From positions 1-47,810 of the IMG/VR virus record IMGVR_UViG_3300009413_000012: 47,810 nt of DNA; one strand, 5' to 3'. Each line of letters starts with the position of its first letter. The stretch's first letter is position 1. A program made the translations under genes and the position numbers. Below the pieces are notes generated by a model that worked only from the letters and a program-made list of their open reading frames with translations, made no database searches and was not told where the DNA came from. Of this stretch, positions 42,075-47,810 are shown in pieces. Origin of the DNA: a virus.

Positions 42075-43643
42075 TCAAATGCGATCTGTAGACCATATTG
42101 GCGGGCTTGGCTGTGGCCCGAAAATCTTGTCCATTCCAAGCATAGCCCCAAATGAATCCTTCGGCAAGCCTGGAACGCCCGGCTCTTGCCATAAGTTTCT
42201 ATTATTAGAGAACCCGGCGGCGTAGGCGAGAGCGTCCACCTGATCGTCGTGGGACCCGTGAGGGAAACTAATCAGTTCAGATTCCAATTCATTGAGCCAC
42301 GATATCCTCTTTGGGAAAAATATCTTGCCATTTTCGATCCAGATCGATCCGATCAAGGCTCTGGTAATCTTCTGCCTGTCGGCTTTCATGGACTTTACGG
42401 TAATTCCGTCCCGCTTGAACCTCTGAATGGCAGCAGTTCCCGTAGTTCTGTCCTCGATTCCGATGAACAGCGGATGCCACAGTTCCTCCATGATCCGCAT
42501 TTGCTTTTCCACGTCCGGGGCTTGAAGCTGATCCCGGAACTGCTCCACCAGAATCATATCGTTTTCGTTCTTGTCAACGTCCCAGACCTGAATAACCGTG
42601 TAATCCGACTGGGTTTTGTCCGTGAAAGCCAGATCGCAGGTCATAAACCGCCAGCAATGGTCTTTTTGAATTCTACGGTCAGCCTGGTCTCCCCGCTTCA
42701 AGATGTAGTAGTTGTCCTGCTCTTCGTAATACCGGAACCAAGACCGGTTGAACATGCCGCCACCGGCTGGAACCGGTCTTTGTTGGTACAGGGCGTTCCA
42801 CGATCTGGTCCCCTCGACCCTCTTGATACGCTCCAAGTCTTCCTTGGTGTAACGCTCAGGCCAAAGAGGATCGCCAGCTTCCCGCTTCAGTGGATCATCC
42901 TCCTCGGCCATGGCTGGCAAGTTCACCAGCCTCCACTTCTCGCCGCCAGCCCTCTCTTCTGACAGAAGTCTCCCGATAAGATCGTCCTCGTGCCAGCGTG
43001 TACTTACCACCACCATGCTGGCCCCCGGCTCAAGACGGGTATACATGACCGACCTGTACCAGTCCCATATCTTGTCCCGGACAACTTGGGACTCCGCCTC
43101 TTCCTGATTCTTGATCGGGTCGTCGATGATCCCTATATCGCAACCGCGACCGGCGATGGGGCCTCCGACACCGGCGGTCATCATGGCCCCGCCTTCCGTA
43201 GTCTCCCATCTCTGGGCTGCCTTGGTATCCGTCCGGACATCTATGCCCAGTTTCTTGGCGTGAAGAACGATGGCGTCACGAACCTTCCGGCCCCACATGG
43301 ACGCGGTATCAGCTTCGTATGAAGCCAATATGATCCTTTTGCCGGGGAATATCTGGAAAAACCACACCGGAAACCAGTGGCTTATCAAGTGGCTTTTACC
43401 ATGACGCGGAGGCAGGGTTATGATCAGACGCCTGTGTGGGTAGTTGCTGGCGTCTTGAAGTTCCTGCGCCATCAATTCCACATGAGGGGGAATCTTGAAT
43501 TCGTAATCCGTGAGATACTGCGCGGTGAGAGCGGGATTCAGTCGCCAGTAATTTTCCTGCATCCACGTCGCATCGAAAGCCACCCCGTCTATGGTGACCG
43601 GATCGGATGTGTACATCCGATTTGCGACTTGCGAGGTATCCAT
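42075..43643 (-). CDS. terminase large subunit
   Basis: 522 residues from the ATG at 43643, 7 bases after AAGGAG; the frame has an earlier ATG at 43676 without such a site. Walker A-like TLPPRHGKS at 76-84, Walker B IIDD at 172-175, and an RNase H-like nuclease with Asp337 (TCDLAF), Glu397 (GIEDRT) and HDDQVDAL at 465-472. It powers DNA packaging through the portal and cuts the concatemer. No small terminase subunit is recognised nearby. It is the first gene of the leftward virion operon, behind the promoter at 43680-43708. Confidence 0.95.
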   Translation of the reverse strand: MDTSQVANRMYTSDPVTIDGVAFDATWMQENYWRLNPALTAQYLTDYEFKIPPHVELMAQELQDASNYPHRRLIITLPPRHGKSHLISHWFPVWFFQIFPGKRIILASYEADTASMWGRKVRDAIVLHAKKLGIDVRTDTKAAQRWETTEGGAMMTAGVGGPIAGRGCDIGIIDDPIKNQEEAESQVVRDKIWDWYRSVMYTRLEPGASMVVVSTRWHEDDLIGRLLSEERAGGEKWRLVNLPAMAEEDDPLKREAGDPLWPERYTKEDLERIKRVEGTRSWNALYQQRPVPAGGGMFNRSWFRYYEEQDNYYILKRGDQADRRIQKDHCWRFMTCDLAFTDKTQSDYTVIQVWDVDKNENDMILVEQFRDQLQAPDVEKQMRIMEELWHPLFIGIEDRTTGTAAIQRFKRDGITVKSMKADRQKITRALIGSIWIENGKIFFPKRISWLNELESELISFPHGSHDDQVDALAYAAGFSNNRNLWQEPGVPGLPKDSFGAMLGMDKIFGPQPSPPIWSTDRI

Positions 43644-43679
43644 ACATGGACTCCTTGACCCGTGTAGCGAACACAATAC

Positions 43680-43708
43680 ACTGTAAGGCTGATGCGGCGA
43701 GGTATCAA
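43680..43708 (-). promoter_or_regulatory. candidate late promoter for the virion operon
   Basis: On the minus strand TTGATA (43708-43703) and TACAGT (43685-43680) are separated by 17 bases, a good sigma-70-like match, about 37 bases ahead of the terminase start. On the plus strand of the same divergent gap, TTGACA (43728-43733) and a GTCTGG/CCAGAC hairpin (43753-43770) precede the 43815 gene. Confidence 0.5.
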
Positions 43709-43814
43709 TTGTCGCGTCTTATAACTTTTGACAGGCGAATGAGTCCCTGCGTGTCTGGTGAAAGCCAGACTCGTGGGTTATCCAAAACGAATGGCCAAGA
43801 AAAAGGACTCCTAA

Positions 43815-44714
43815 ATGATTCACGCACTGTACGGGACGAGGGCGGGAGCAAAGCGAATAAAGAACACGGATCGCGCCGCAAGACCAGCTTCTCTCTGGCC
43901 GGACTTGAGGAAAAACGAGTGGCGGAGGCATCAGGACTGGTTTCACGAAGCGGGGCAGCCCTTTCGACCGCACCTGCACAATCCATTCGGACACAGGATA
44001 GAGAGTATTCTGCCCAACGATAAACTCAAATTGGCCGTGATGGACCTAGACGGCTACACGGAATGCCTGAAAGAACCGACACTTGACTGGCTAACCAAGG
44101 ATTTTTGCGAAAACATGCACAAAATGGTGGATGAATGCGGGATAGAGGTGAACATATACGCGGGCGGATTTGGGACCCCTACGTTCAAAAAGCTGAAATC
44201 AAACATCCCTGCCGAGGGCGATTGGTCTGCTCCATGGTCCGGATCAAGCCCATGGTTCGATCACTTCAACAAAAACACGACCGAAATCTTCGGATTTGCC
44301 GATGCGGTCTTCTTCGACGCACTGTCCACGCACAACGCCGGGTCACTGGAAATGAATCAGGTTCAGGCCATGGAAGCCCACCCGCTCAACAGGGGAAAGA
44401 TAGGTGGGGAAACATCCCCGAGGCTGGGGCAGGAGAAGTCATGGGAACGCCTGAACATTCTGATCACCACGGTTGGCTGGTTCAAGTGGCTTTACAAGGG
44501 AGTCGCGGGGCCATCGAGAAGAGTTGGTGTGGACTTCACCGACGCAAACAACCGAAGATACTATGTCCTTGCCCTTAGCAACGTGAAAAGAAACTTGAAG
44601 TTTTTCCAGAGAAGACTGCGGGAAGGATACCACGTCATATTTCCGATCCAGTGGGCAATAGACCAGAAAGTCAGCTACGACGAGATGATCGACGGCAGTA
44701 TGCTGGACGAATAG
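43815..44714 (+). CDS. unknown 299-residue protein
   Basis: The ATG at 43815 is preceded by a weak AGGA; a later start at about residue 76 (VMDLDGYTE) is possible because the first 55 residues are unusually basic. The core has strand-like segments LKLAVMDLDG, IEVNIYAGGFG, EIFGFADAVFFDALS and LNILITTVGWFKWLY, reminiscent of an alpha/beta or TIM-barrel enzyme with acidic residues at strand ends, but I cannot name a family. No signal peptide. It opens a rightward operon divergent from the terminase. An endolysin or glycosidase is conceivable but unproven. Confidence 0.65.
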   Translation: MIHALYGTRAGAKRIKNTDRAARPASLWPDLRKNEWRRHQDWFHEAGQPFRPHLHNPFGHRIESILPNDKLKLAVMDLDGYTECLKEPTLDWLTKDFCENMHKMVDECGIEVNIYAGGFGTPTFKKLKSNIPAEGDWSAPWSGSSPWFDHFNKNTTEIFGFADAVFFDALSTHNAGSLEMNQVQAMEAHPLNRGKIGGETSPRLGQEKSWERLNILITTVGWFKWLYKGVAGPSRRVGVDFTDANNRRYYVLALSNVKRNLKFFQRRLREGYHVIFPIQWAIDQKVSYDEMIDGSMLDE

Positions 44715-44983
44715 TGACCAGAGAAGACATCGAACAATTTGTCGGAGACCACGATCTGGGCGGGGACCTCCTGTTCGCGGACGGGTTTGACGATTGCATC
44801 ATAGGATTGCACTTTCAAGCCTTTAACCACGCGGCCTGTGTGGTCTATGATCGGTCGAAGATGCTGGAGCAACTTGTCAGTGACGGTATGAAACACGACG
44901 AAGCCGATGAATACTTCGACTTCAACATCTCCGGGGCCTATGTCGGCGAGATGACGCCCATCTACGTCAACACCACCCTGTAA
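44714..44983 (+). CDS. small conserved phage protein (LFADGFDDCIIG family)
   Basis: 89 residues from a GTG that shares a base with the previous stop (TAGTG). The LLFADGFDDCIIG block (residues 17-29), VVYDRSKMLEQLV, and FDFNISGAYVGEMTP near the end are the conserved parts of a widespread small phage family of unknown function. It is acidic and soluble. Members are found beside many unrelated phage genes; no activity can be inferred here. Confidence 0.75.
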   Translation: MTREDIEQFVGDHDLGGDLLFADGFDDCIIGLHFQAFNHAACVVYDRSKMLEQLVSDGMKHDEADEYFDFNISGAYVGEMTPIYVNTTL

Positions 44984-44991
44984 GGTGAACA

Positions 44992-45273
44992 GTGTTGGCA
45001 AAACCCGGTGCCACAAAACCAGTTCGCGTTGCCATGACTCCGCCGTCAGACTGGCAGGGAGGGCCTGGCAACTGCGATTCCGTGTTCGTAACAGCCCTGA
45101 CTCCGAATACACACGGAGGAATCCGATCTACCAGCCAGATAGGACCCGGAGGGGTACTCTACGGGAGTCCCTACTGGAAATGGAAGCAAAAGGCGAAGAA
45201 GCACGAAGCGTATGTGAAAAGGAGCAAATTGGATGAAAGTAAAAAGAATTACCGGAAAAGGAATCGTCCTTAG
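44992..45273 (+). CDS. hypothetical basic protein (93 aa)
   Basis: Starts at GTG 44992 (TTG 44995 possible) behind GGTGA. Gly/Pro-rich first half (MTPPSDWQGGPGNCDSVF, GGIRSTSQIGPGG), then a strongly basic helical tail (YWKWKQKAKKHEAYVKRSK). It overlaps the next gene by 41 bases. Not recognised; a nucleic-acid-binding role is possible from charge only. Confidence 0.5.
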   Translation: MLAKPGATKPVRVAMTPPSDWQGGPGNCDSVFVTALTPNTHGGIRSTSQIGPGGVLYGSPYWKWKQKAKKHEAYVKRSKLDESKKNYRKRNRP

Positions 45274-45844
45274 TACCAAGCTGGGAAAATGCACATCAGT
45301 CGTCCTATCGGAGGGTCAGGCGGAATACGCATCGGAAATCGGCAGGCAACGCACTGCGGCTGCGAAGAACGAGAAACACCGGGACGGAGTCCGCGAACCG
45401 CGAAGCTGGGACGAGCGTGAGAAGTACGACATCATGGCTGCCAAGGGAGAAATGTGCGCCCATCTGCTGACAGGACTGCCGTGGACGCGGGCCGTGGGCA
45501 AAAGGCCCAAGAACGAAGGCGATCTTGCCACCGGAACCAAGTTCCAGTCGGAGATACGCACGGAAGGCAAGCACGGGAAACGCCTGCGGCTGGCCAAGTG
45601 GGACTACAGGAGCCAGTGGTTCATACACGTCACCGTAGACGACTGGCGAGAATACCGGGTGTGGGGCTGCATCTGGGGGCAAAAGGCATGGGAAGTCGGC
45701 AGGTGGCAGGAGTACGGGACATCCGGTCGGCACTGGATGTTCGTGGACAAGAAACACCTGATGCCGATCACTCACCTGACGGACGAGTACGACAAGGACA
45801 TCGACAATTGGGCGCAGGAACTGGCTGATTTGCCAAAAACATGA
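45233..45844 (+). CDS. hypothetical protein with possible restriction-endonuclease-like fold (203 aa)
   Basis: 203 residues behind AAAAGGAG. After a 65-residue N-terminal part, the segments DEREKYDIMAAKGEMCAHLL (helix with Glu), GDLATGTKFQSEIRT (acidic strand pair), QWFIHVTVDDWREYRVWGCI and MFVDKKHLMPITHL follow the order of a phage family I know as uncharacterised PD-(D/E)XK-like proteins (GE.A....G, D....EVR, F.V.GWI.G). If functional it may cut or repair DNA. The active-site Lys is not clear, so activity is doubtful. Confidence 0.5.
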   Translation: MKVKRITGKGIVLSTKLGKCTSVVLSEGQAEYASEIGRQRTAAAKNEKHRDGVREPRSWDEREKYDIMAAKGEMCAHLLTGLPWTRAVGKRPKNEGDLATGTKFQSEIRTEGKHGKRLRLAKWDYRSQWFIHVTVDDWREYRVWGCIWGQKAWEVGRWQEYGTSGRHWMFVDKKHLMPITHLTDEYDKDIDNWAQELADLPKT

Positions 45845-45956
45845 CTGTCTAATCAAAAAACAGGAAAAATTGCTATCGAATTTCATCTTGAAGTTCTGGC
45901 GAAAGCATCAAGAATAGAAATGTTCGCGTGTGTATAATTACGGCAATGGTGCCGAT

Positions 45957-46274
45957 ATGGACAGGATCAGCATTGCCGTGGGACTGTACGAACACTTGAG
46001 GCGAAAACTCGATGACGGGGACCCTGCATTGGAAAACGGCGTGGACTGGGCGACGTTCGAGATCGCTGGAAAACTGTCGGGCATATCCGGTGACCAGTTC
46101 CCCGATCTCTACAGTATTATCTCGGAGTCCGGTTCACCCGGAATAAACCATGGACACCAAGATTCTGACATTCTCGATAGGTCTTCTCGTTCAGGCGGGC
46201 GGAATAGTATGGTGGGCCTCCAGTCTCGCCGGGCAAGTAAGGCACAACGACTTCCAGATCCAGATGATCTCTAA
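45957..46274 (+). CDS. hypothetical protein (105 aa)
   Basis: The ATG at 45957 is 19 bases downstream of a TATAAT box (45933-45938), so it may be a leader-poor transcript. The first 65 residues are helical and acidic (MDRISIAVGLYEHLRRKLDD, DQFPDLYSIISE). The last 40 are polar and overlap the next gene by 125 bases, which is unusual. A GAATAA in another frame just before the next start suggests the true end may be near 46147 if a one-base frameshift exists. Confidence 0.45.
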   Translation: MDRISIAVGLYEHLRRKLDDGDPALENGVDWATFEIAGKLSGISGDQFPDLYSIISESGSPGINHGHQDSDILDRSSRSGGRNSMVGLQSRRASKAQRLPDPDDL

Positions 46275-46440
46275 AGACGTAGAAAAAAATTCCGAATTCG
46301 TAGAACTCTGGCCCGCCGGAAAATGGGGTTCAGGCTCCCTGCCCAGTGACGTAAGGCAGGACCTGAAGATAGCCGCACTGGAGACGCAGGTGTCGAAACT
46401 GACAGCAAGGATATTCGAGATGAACGGGTCCCCCCACTAG
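46150..46440 (+). CDS. membrane-anchored coiled-coil protein (96 aa)
   Basis: 96 residues. One N-terminal transmembrane segment (about 5-26, ILTFSIGLLVQAGGIVWWAS), a coiled linker (VRHNDFQIQMISKDVEK), and a C-terminal coiled coil (DLKIAALETQVSKLTARIFE). The design equals that of 31667-31915, though the sequences differ. Candidates are a holin accessory or spanin-like protein. It is followed by two terminators. Confidence 0.6.
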   Translation: MDTKILTFSIGLLVQAGGIVWWASSLAGQVRHNDFQIQMISKDVEKNSEFVELWPAGKWGSGSLPSDVRQDLKIAALETQVSKLTARIFEMNGSPH

Positions 46441-46461
46441 GCTTTCCTTCCTTCCTCTCCG

Positions 46462-46495
46462 CCCCCGTCCCAAGGAAACAAGGGTCGGGGGTTTT
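46462..46495 (+). terminator. rho-independent terminator 1
   Basis: A 10-bp stem with one T-T mismatch (CCCCCGTCCC, 46462-46471; GGGTCGGGGG, 46482-46491) and a 10-base loop is followed by TTTT. It lies 22 bases after the 46150-46440 gene. Confidence 0.75.
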
Positions 46496-46504
46496 CCCCT
46501 GCTC

Positions 46505-46543
46505 CCCTCTGGCCCAGAGAAATCCGGGCCGGAGGGTTTTTTT
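46505..46543 (+). terminator. rho-independent terminator 2
   Basis: An interrupted stem CCCTC-t-GGCCC / GGGCC-g-GAGGG (46505-46515 and 46526-46536) is followed by seven Ts. In tandem with terminator 1 it gives a tight stop to the operon that began at 43815. Confidence 0.85.
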
Positions 46544-46622
46544 ATAAAAGTACCCTGCTTAAACGCCTTGACATGACCATCCGGACCACTAGGGTAAGTA
46601 ATCCTCTTTCGGAAAATCTCTG

Positions 46623-46838
46623 TTGACTCGCCCAGGACCCCACAGCTTGAACCAACCCCACGGACGGGGGCGTTCCACGCCATCTCCCCAAACTGCCAAG
46701 GATGGCACCGGAATAGTGAAAACCTGGGATATCAAAAATCTTAAGCCACAAGCGGAGTTCAACCGCAGCCTAAGCCCGATAACGGCACGGGAGTCACAGG
46801 ACCCCCCGATGTTCATGGACAACGAAAAACGGGGCTAG
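46623..46838 (+). CDS. possible hypothetical protein (71 aa)
   Basis: A TTG start at 46623 opens a 71-residue frame, Pro/Ser-rich at first, then ADGTG-type turn and a mixed segment (IVKTWDIKNLKPQAEFNRSL) that looks like real protein. A TTGACA at 46569-46574 could serve a promoter, but no good -10 or ribosome site is seen. It sits alone between two terminators and the leftward small genes. Doubtful. Confidence 0.3.
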   Translation: MTRPGPHSLNQPHGRGRSTPSPQTAKDGTGIVKTWDIKNLKPQAEFNRSLSPITARESQDPPMFMDNEKRG

Positions 46839-46885
46839 GCGGTCTGGCAGTTGGCTGGTATCACCGGAGGAATAGAAAGACCCCA

Positions 46886-46900
46886 CCCCCAGTAGGGGGG
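46886..46900. terminator. GC hairpin between converging units
   Basis: CCCCC-AGTA-GGGGG (46886-46899) lies between the end of the rightward 46623 frame and the end of the leftward basic-protein gene. On the minus strand it is followed by TGGGGTCTTTC, so it may act as a weak terminator for the leftward genes. Confidence 0.35.
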
Positions 46901-46931
46901 TTGCGCATTCACCGAGAACCACCAAAAACAG

Positions 46932-47072
46932 TCAGCCTCTAATACCGGCTACACGTCCGGGACGCCTTACCTCTTCCCGAACTCCTCTCACTGTCGCCGG
47001 GCCTTTCACCGGATGCTTTGTCCTATACGTCTTCTTCCGCTTGCTACCGGACTTGGTCTTTGCCCCAGCCAT
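46932..47072 (-). CDS. tiny very basic protein 1 (46 aa)
   Basis: ATG at 47072 with a strong GAAAGGATTTATC leader; stop TGA at 46932-46934. The product has about 17 Lys/Arg in 46 residues (starts MAGAKTKSGSKRKK, ends RRPGRVAGIRG) and no acidic cluster except one EE pair. It is downstream of, and 11 bases from, a second basic gene with the same leader. Likely binds DNA or RNA; protamine-like packing or transcription control are possible. Too short for usual gene callers. Confidence 0.62.
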   Translation of the reverse strand: MAGAKTKSGSKRKKTYRTKHPVKGPATVRGVREEVRRPGRVAGIRG

Positions 47073-47083
47073 GATAAATCCTT

Positions 47084-47239
47084 TCAAGTAGTGCGAGTCC
47101 GCCTCTTACTGGCATTGGCCCTCGCCGTCGCCGATCTTCCGCTGCCACCGGACTTCTTAGCCTTGTCCACCGCTGCCTTCCACTTCTTCATCCCTGCTGG
47201 CGTGTAAGCATACGATTTGCCTTTGGGTCCCTTGGGCAT
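47084..47239 (-). CDS. tiny very basic protein 2 (51 aa)
   Basis: ATG at 47239 behind TTGAAAGGATTTATC; stop at 47084-47086. 51 residues starting MPKGPKGKSYAYTPAGMKKW, then KAAVDKAKKSGG, ending in an Arg/Thr-rich tail (ASKRRTRTT). One predicted helix with an aromatic start, flanked by basic disordered ends. It shares the exact ribosome-site leader with basic protein 1, implying a duplicated expression cassette. The promoter at 47272-47301 lies about 30 bases upstream. A GGGTCCC word falls within its first codons. Confidence 0.65.
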   Translation of the reverse strand: MPKGPKGKSYAYTPAGMKKWKAAVDKAKKSGGSGRSATARANASKRRTRTT

Positions 47240-47271
47240 GATAAATCCTTTCAATATGGTGATGGGACCCT

Positions 47272-47301
47272 ATTGTCCTCCAGAATAGCCCCGAATGTCA
47301 A
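47272..47301 (-). promoter_or_regulatory. candidate promoter flanked by GGGACCC sites
   Basis: On the minus strand TTGACA (47301-47296) and GACAAT (47277-47272) are 18 bases apart and point at the basic-protein genes. GGGACCC words flank it symmetrically at 47264-47270 and 47309-47315, 45 bases apart, as expected for repressor or activator sites. Confidence 0.55.
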
Positions 47302-47339
47302 GAAATATGGGACCCTAAGAGGAAAATTCACCACTAAAT

Positions 47340-47468
47340 TTAGTTGAAGTTCAATGCAACAGAGCAGACAGAGGCATACTGAAGACATTACTTAACTTAG
47401 TTGAAGTTTTATAAAGACGGCTTCATCTGAGTTTCGGACGATACCGTCCGTGATGCCTTAGTTGAAGT
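47340..47468 (+). repeat. three direct repeats TTAGTTGAAGT
   Basis: Exact 11-bp copies at 47340-47350, 47397-47407 and 47458-47468, spaced 57 and 61 bases, roughly five to six helical turns apart. A perfect hairpin CGGACG-ATAC-CGTCCG (47435-47450) lies between the last two. They sit between the GGGACCC clusters. Candidate binding sites or iterons. Confidence 0.68.
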
Positions 47469-47559
47469 CTGGGAGACACAACATGCAGACGATGGGACCC
47501 ACTACCACTTGGGACCCTAAGCAGGAAAAATTTGGGCTGGGAAGTTGAGAGAGGGACCC

Positions 47560-47738
47560 AGAGATATGTAGGAGTTAGTTAATTGTCAATAGTATCGGAC
47601 CCGGCTGCGGCGGGGGTACGGGGGGTGTGGGGTGGCCTCAATCCCAAAATCCCCGCGACGAGACAACGCCGTCGATCCGCACGTCCACCGCGACGATCCG
47701 TGGCCCCGGATCGAGGCGTGGAACCATTCGCCTGATGT
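47560..47738. other. non-coding stretch with G-rich tract
   Basis: No convincing gene is seen. It holds the small dyad ATTG-T-CAAT (47582-47590), three runs of 4-6 Gs plus GG at 47612-47635 (a possible G-quadruplex), and then a segment of markedly higher GC than the AT-rich repeats before it. If the genome is circular this is the leader of the rightward early operon. Confidence 0.4.
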
Positions 47739-47810
47739 GTGCCGACCGTCAAGCATCGTGGTGAGATGTTGGAGGAGGGCGGCTACTTCCCGCCCGGCTC
47801 AGGCAGCAGC
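47739..47810 (+). CDS. Cys-rich small protein, 5' part (continues at base 1)
   Basis: After a TGA at 47733-47735 the frame is open through GTG 47739 and ATG 47766 to the last base, ending on a codon boundary (MLEEGGYFPPGSGSS), and reads on in frame into the Cys-rich segment at 1-150. From ATG 47766 the joined protein has 64 residues. No strong ribosome site is seen for either start. It supports circularity of the molecule. Confidence 0.45.
   Translation, partial: MPTVKHRGEMLEEGGYFPPGSGSS

Larger units (their letters stand above)
47225..47559. repeat. six GGGACCC words in a 335-bp control region
   Basis: Copies lie at 47225-47231 (as GGGTCCC), 47264-47270, 47309-47315, 47494-47500, 47511-47517 and 47553-47559. 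Two are part of a longer direct repeat, GGGACCCTAAG followed by (C)AGGAAAA, at 47309 and 47511. The word also occurs singly in coding DNA of this GC-rich genome, but not at this density. Probably protein-binding sites. Confidence 0.65.

Noticed and set aside
44675-45886. Leftward frames of 145 and 193 residues in the right-hand operon
   Set aside because: They overlap coupled rightward genes with good ribosome sites and carry no motif.
47225-47559. CRISPR-like array
   Set aside because: The repeats are 7 and 11 bases with irregular spacing; no 24-37-base direct repeats or cas genes are present.
47581-47735. Search for a tRNA or other structured RNA in the right-end non-coding stretch
   Set aside because: No cloverleaf, T-loop or anticodon arm could be found; no tRNA was seen elsewhere either.
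47600-47800. A leftward frame with an HTSGEWFH segment resembling the end of GIY-YIG/T5orf172 proteins
   Set aside because: There is no start or domain core, and the overlapping rightward frame joins base 1 in a coherent way.

Overview
The window looks like a complete tailed-phage genome (virus or prophage-derived virus) rather than a piece of bacterial chromosome. It has a terminase, portal, scaffold and major capsid protein in the usual order, a single long leftward virion operon of about 33 kb, and a rightward early/replication operon. No tail sheath, tape measure or baseplate gene is recognisable, and the virion operon ends in a 3,993-residue multidomain polyvalent protein, so a short-tailed (podovirus-like) particle is the best guess. 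The host is not proven. Several virion proteins (24421-25719, 25796-26113, the Cys-rich pair at 26122-27623) resemble families I associate with Planctomycetes and their phages; this is recollection, not a search. The two ends of the window join in frame into one Cys-rich reading frame, so the sequence is probably a circular or circularly permuted genome of 47,810 bp.

Layout. (1) 1-4513, rightward: small unknown genes, an HTH protein, a tiny membrane peptide, an excisionase-like HTH protein overlapping a serine recombinase, then a recombination pair (YqaJ-type exonuclease and a probable single-strand annealing protein), closed by a strong terminator at 4560. (2) 4655-6792, rightward: a replication initiator whose central coding part carries four GGGAA-N5-TTCCC iterons (candidate origin, lambda O style) and a DnaB-like helicase. 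(3) 6886-10180, rightward: a holin-like protein, an unusual 493-residue protein of unknown function, a lipoprotein, a beta-type DNA methyltransferase and a PD-(D/E)XK-like protein. (4) 10344-43643, leftward: terminase, portal, scaffold, capsid, decoration and fibre-like proteins, a cytidylyltransferase and a possible sugar-handling Rossmann protein, adaptors, Cys-rich proteins, a beta-helix-like protein, and last the 694-residue protein and the giant polyvalent protein. (5) 43815-46838, rightward: seven small to medium genes of mostly unknown function ending in a double terminator. (6) 46932-47239, leftward: two tiny, very basic proteins with the same leader. (7) 47240-47738: a roughly 500-bp non-coding control region dense in GGGACCC and TTAGTTGAAGT repeats, lying between divergent transcription units if the genome is circular.

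How it may work together: recombinase and excisionase-like protein suggest a temperate or plasmid-like option. Initiator and helicase would load host replication proteins at the internal iterons, since the phage encodes no DNA or RNA polymerase. The methyltransferase may protect its DNA. The giant protein and its 694-residue neighbour share short linear motifs and are likely packaged and ejected with the genome. No endolysin was recognised.
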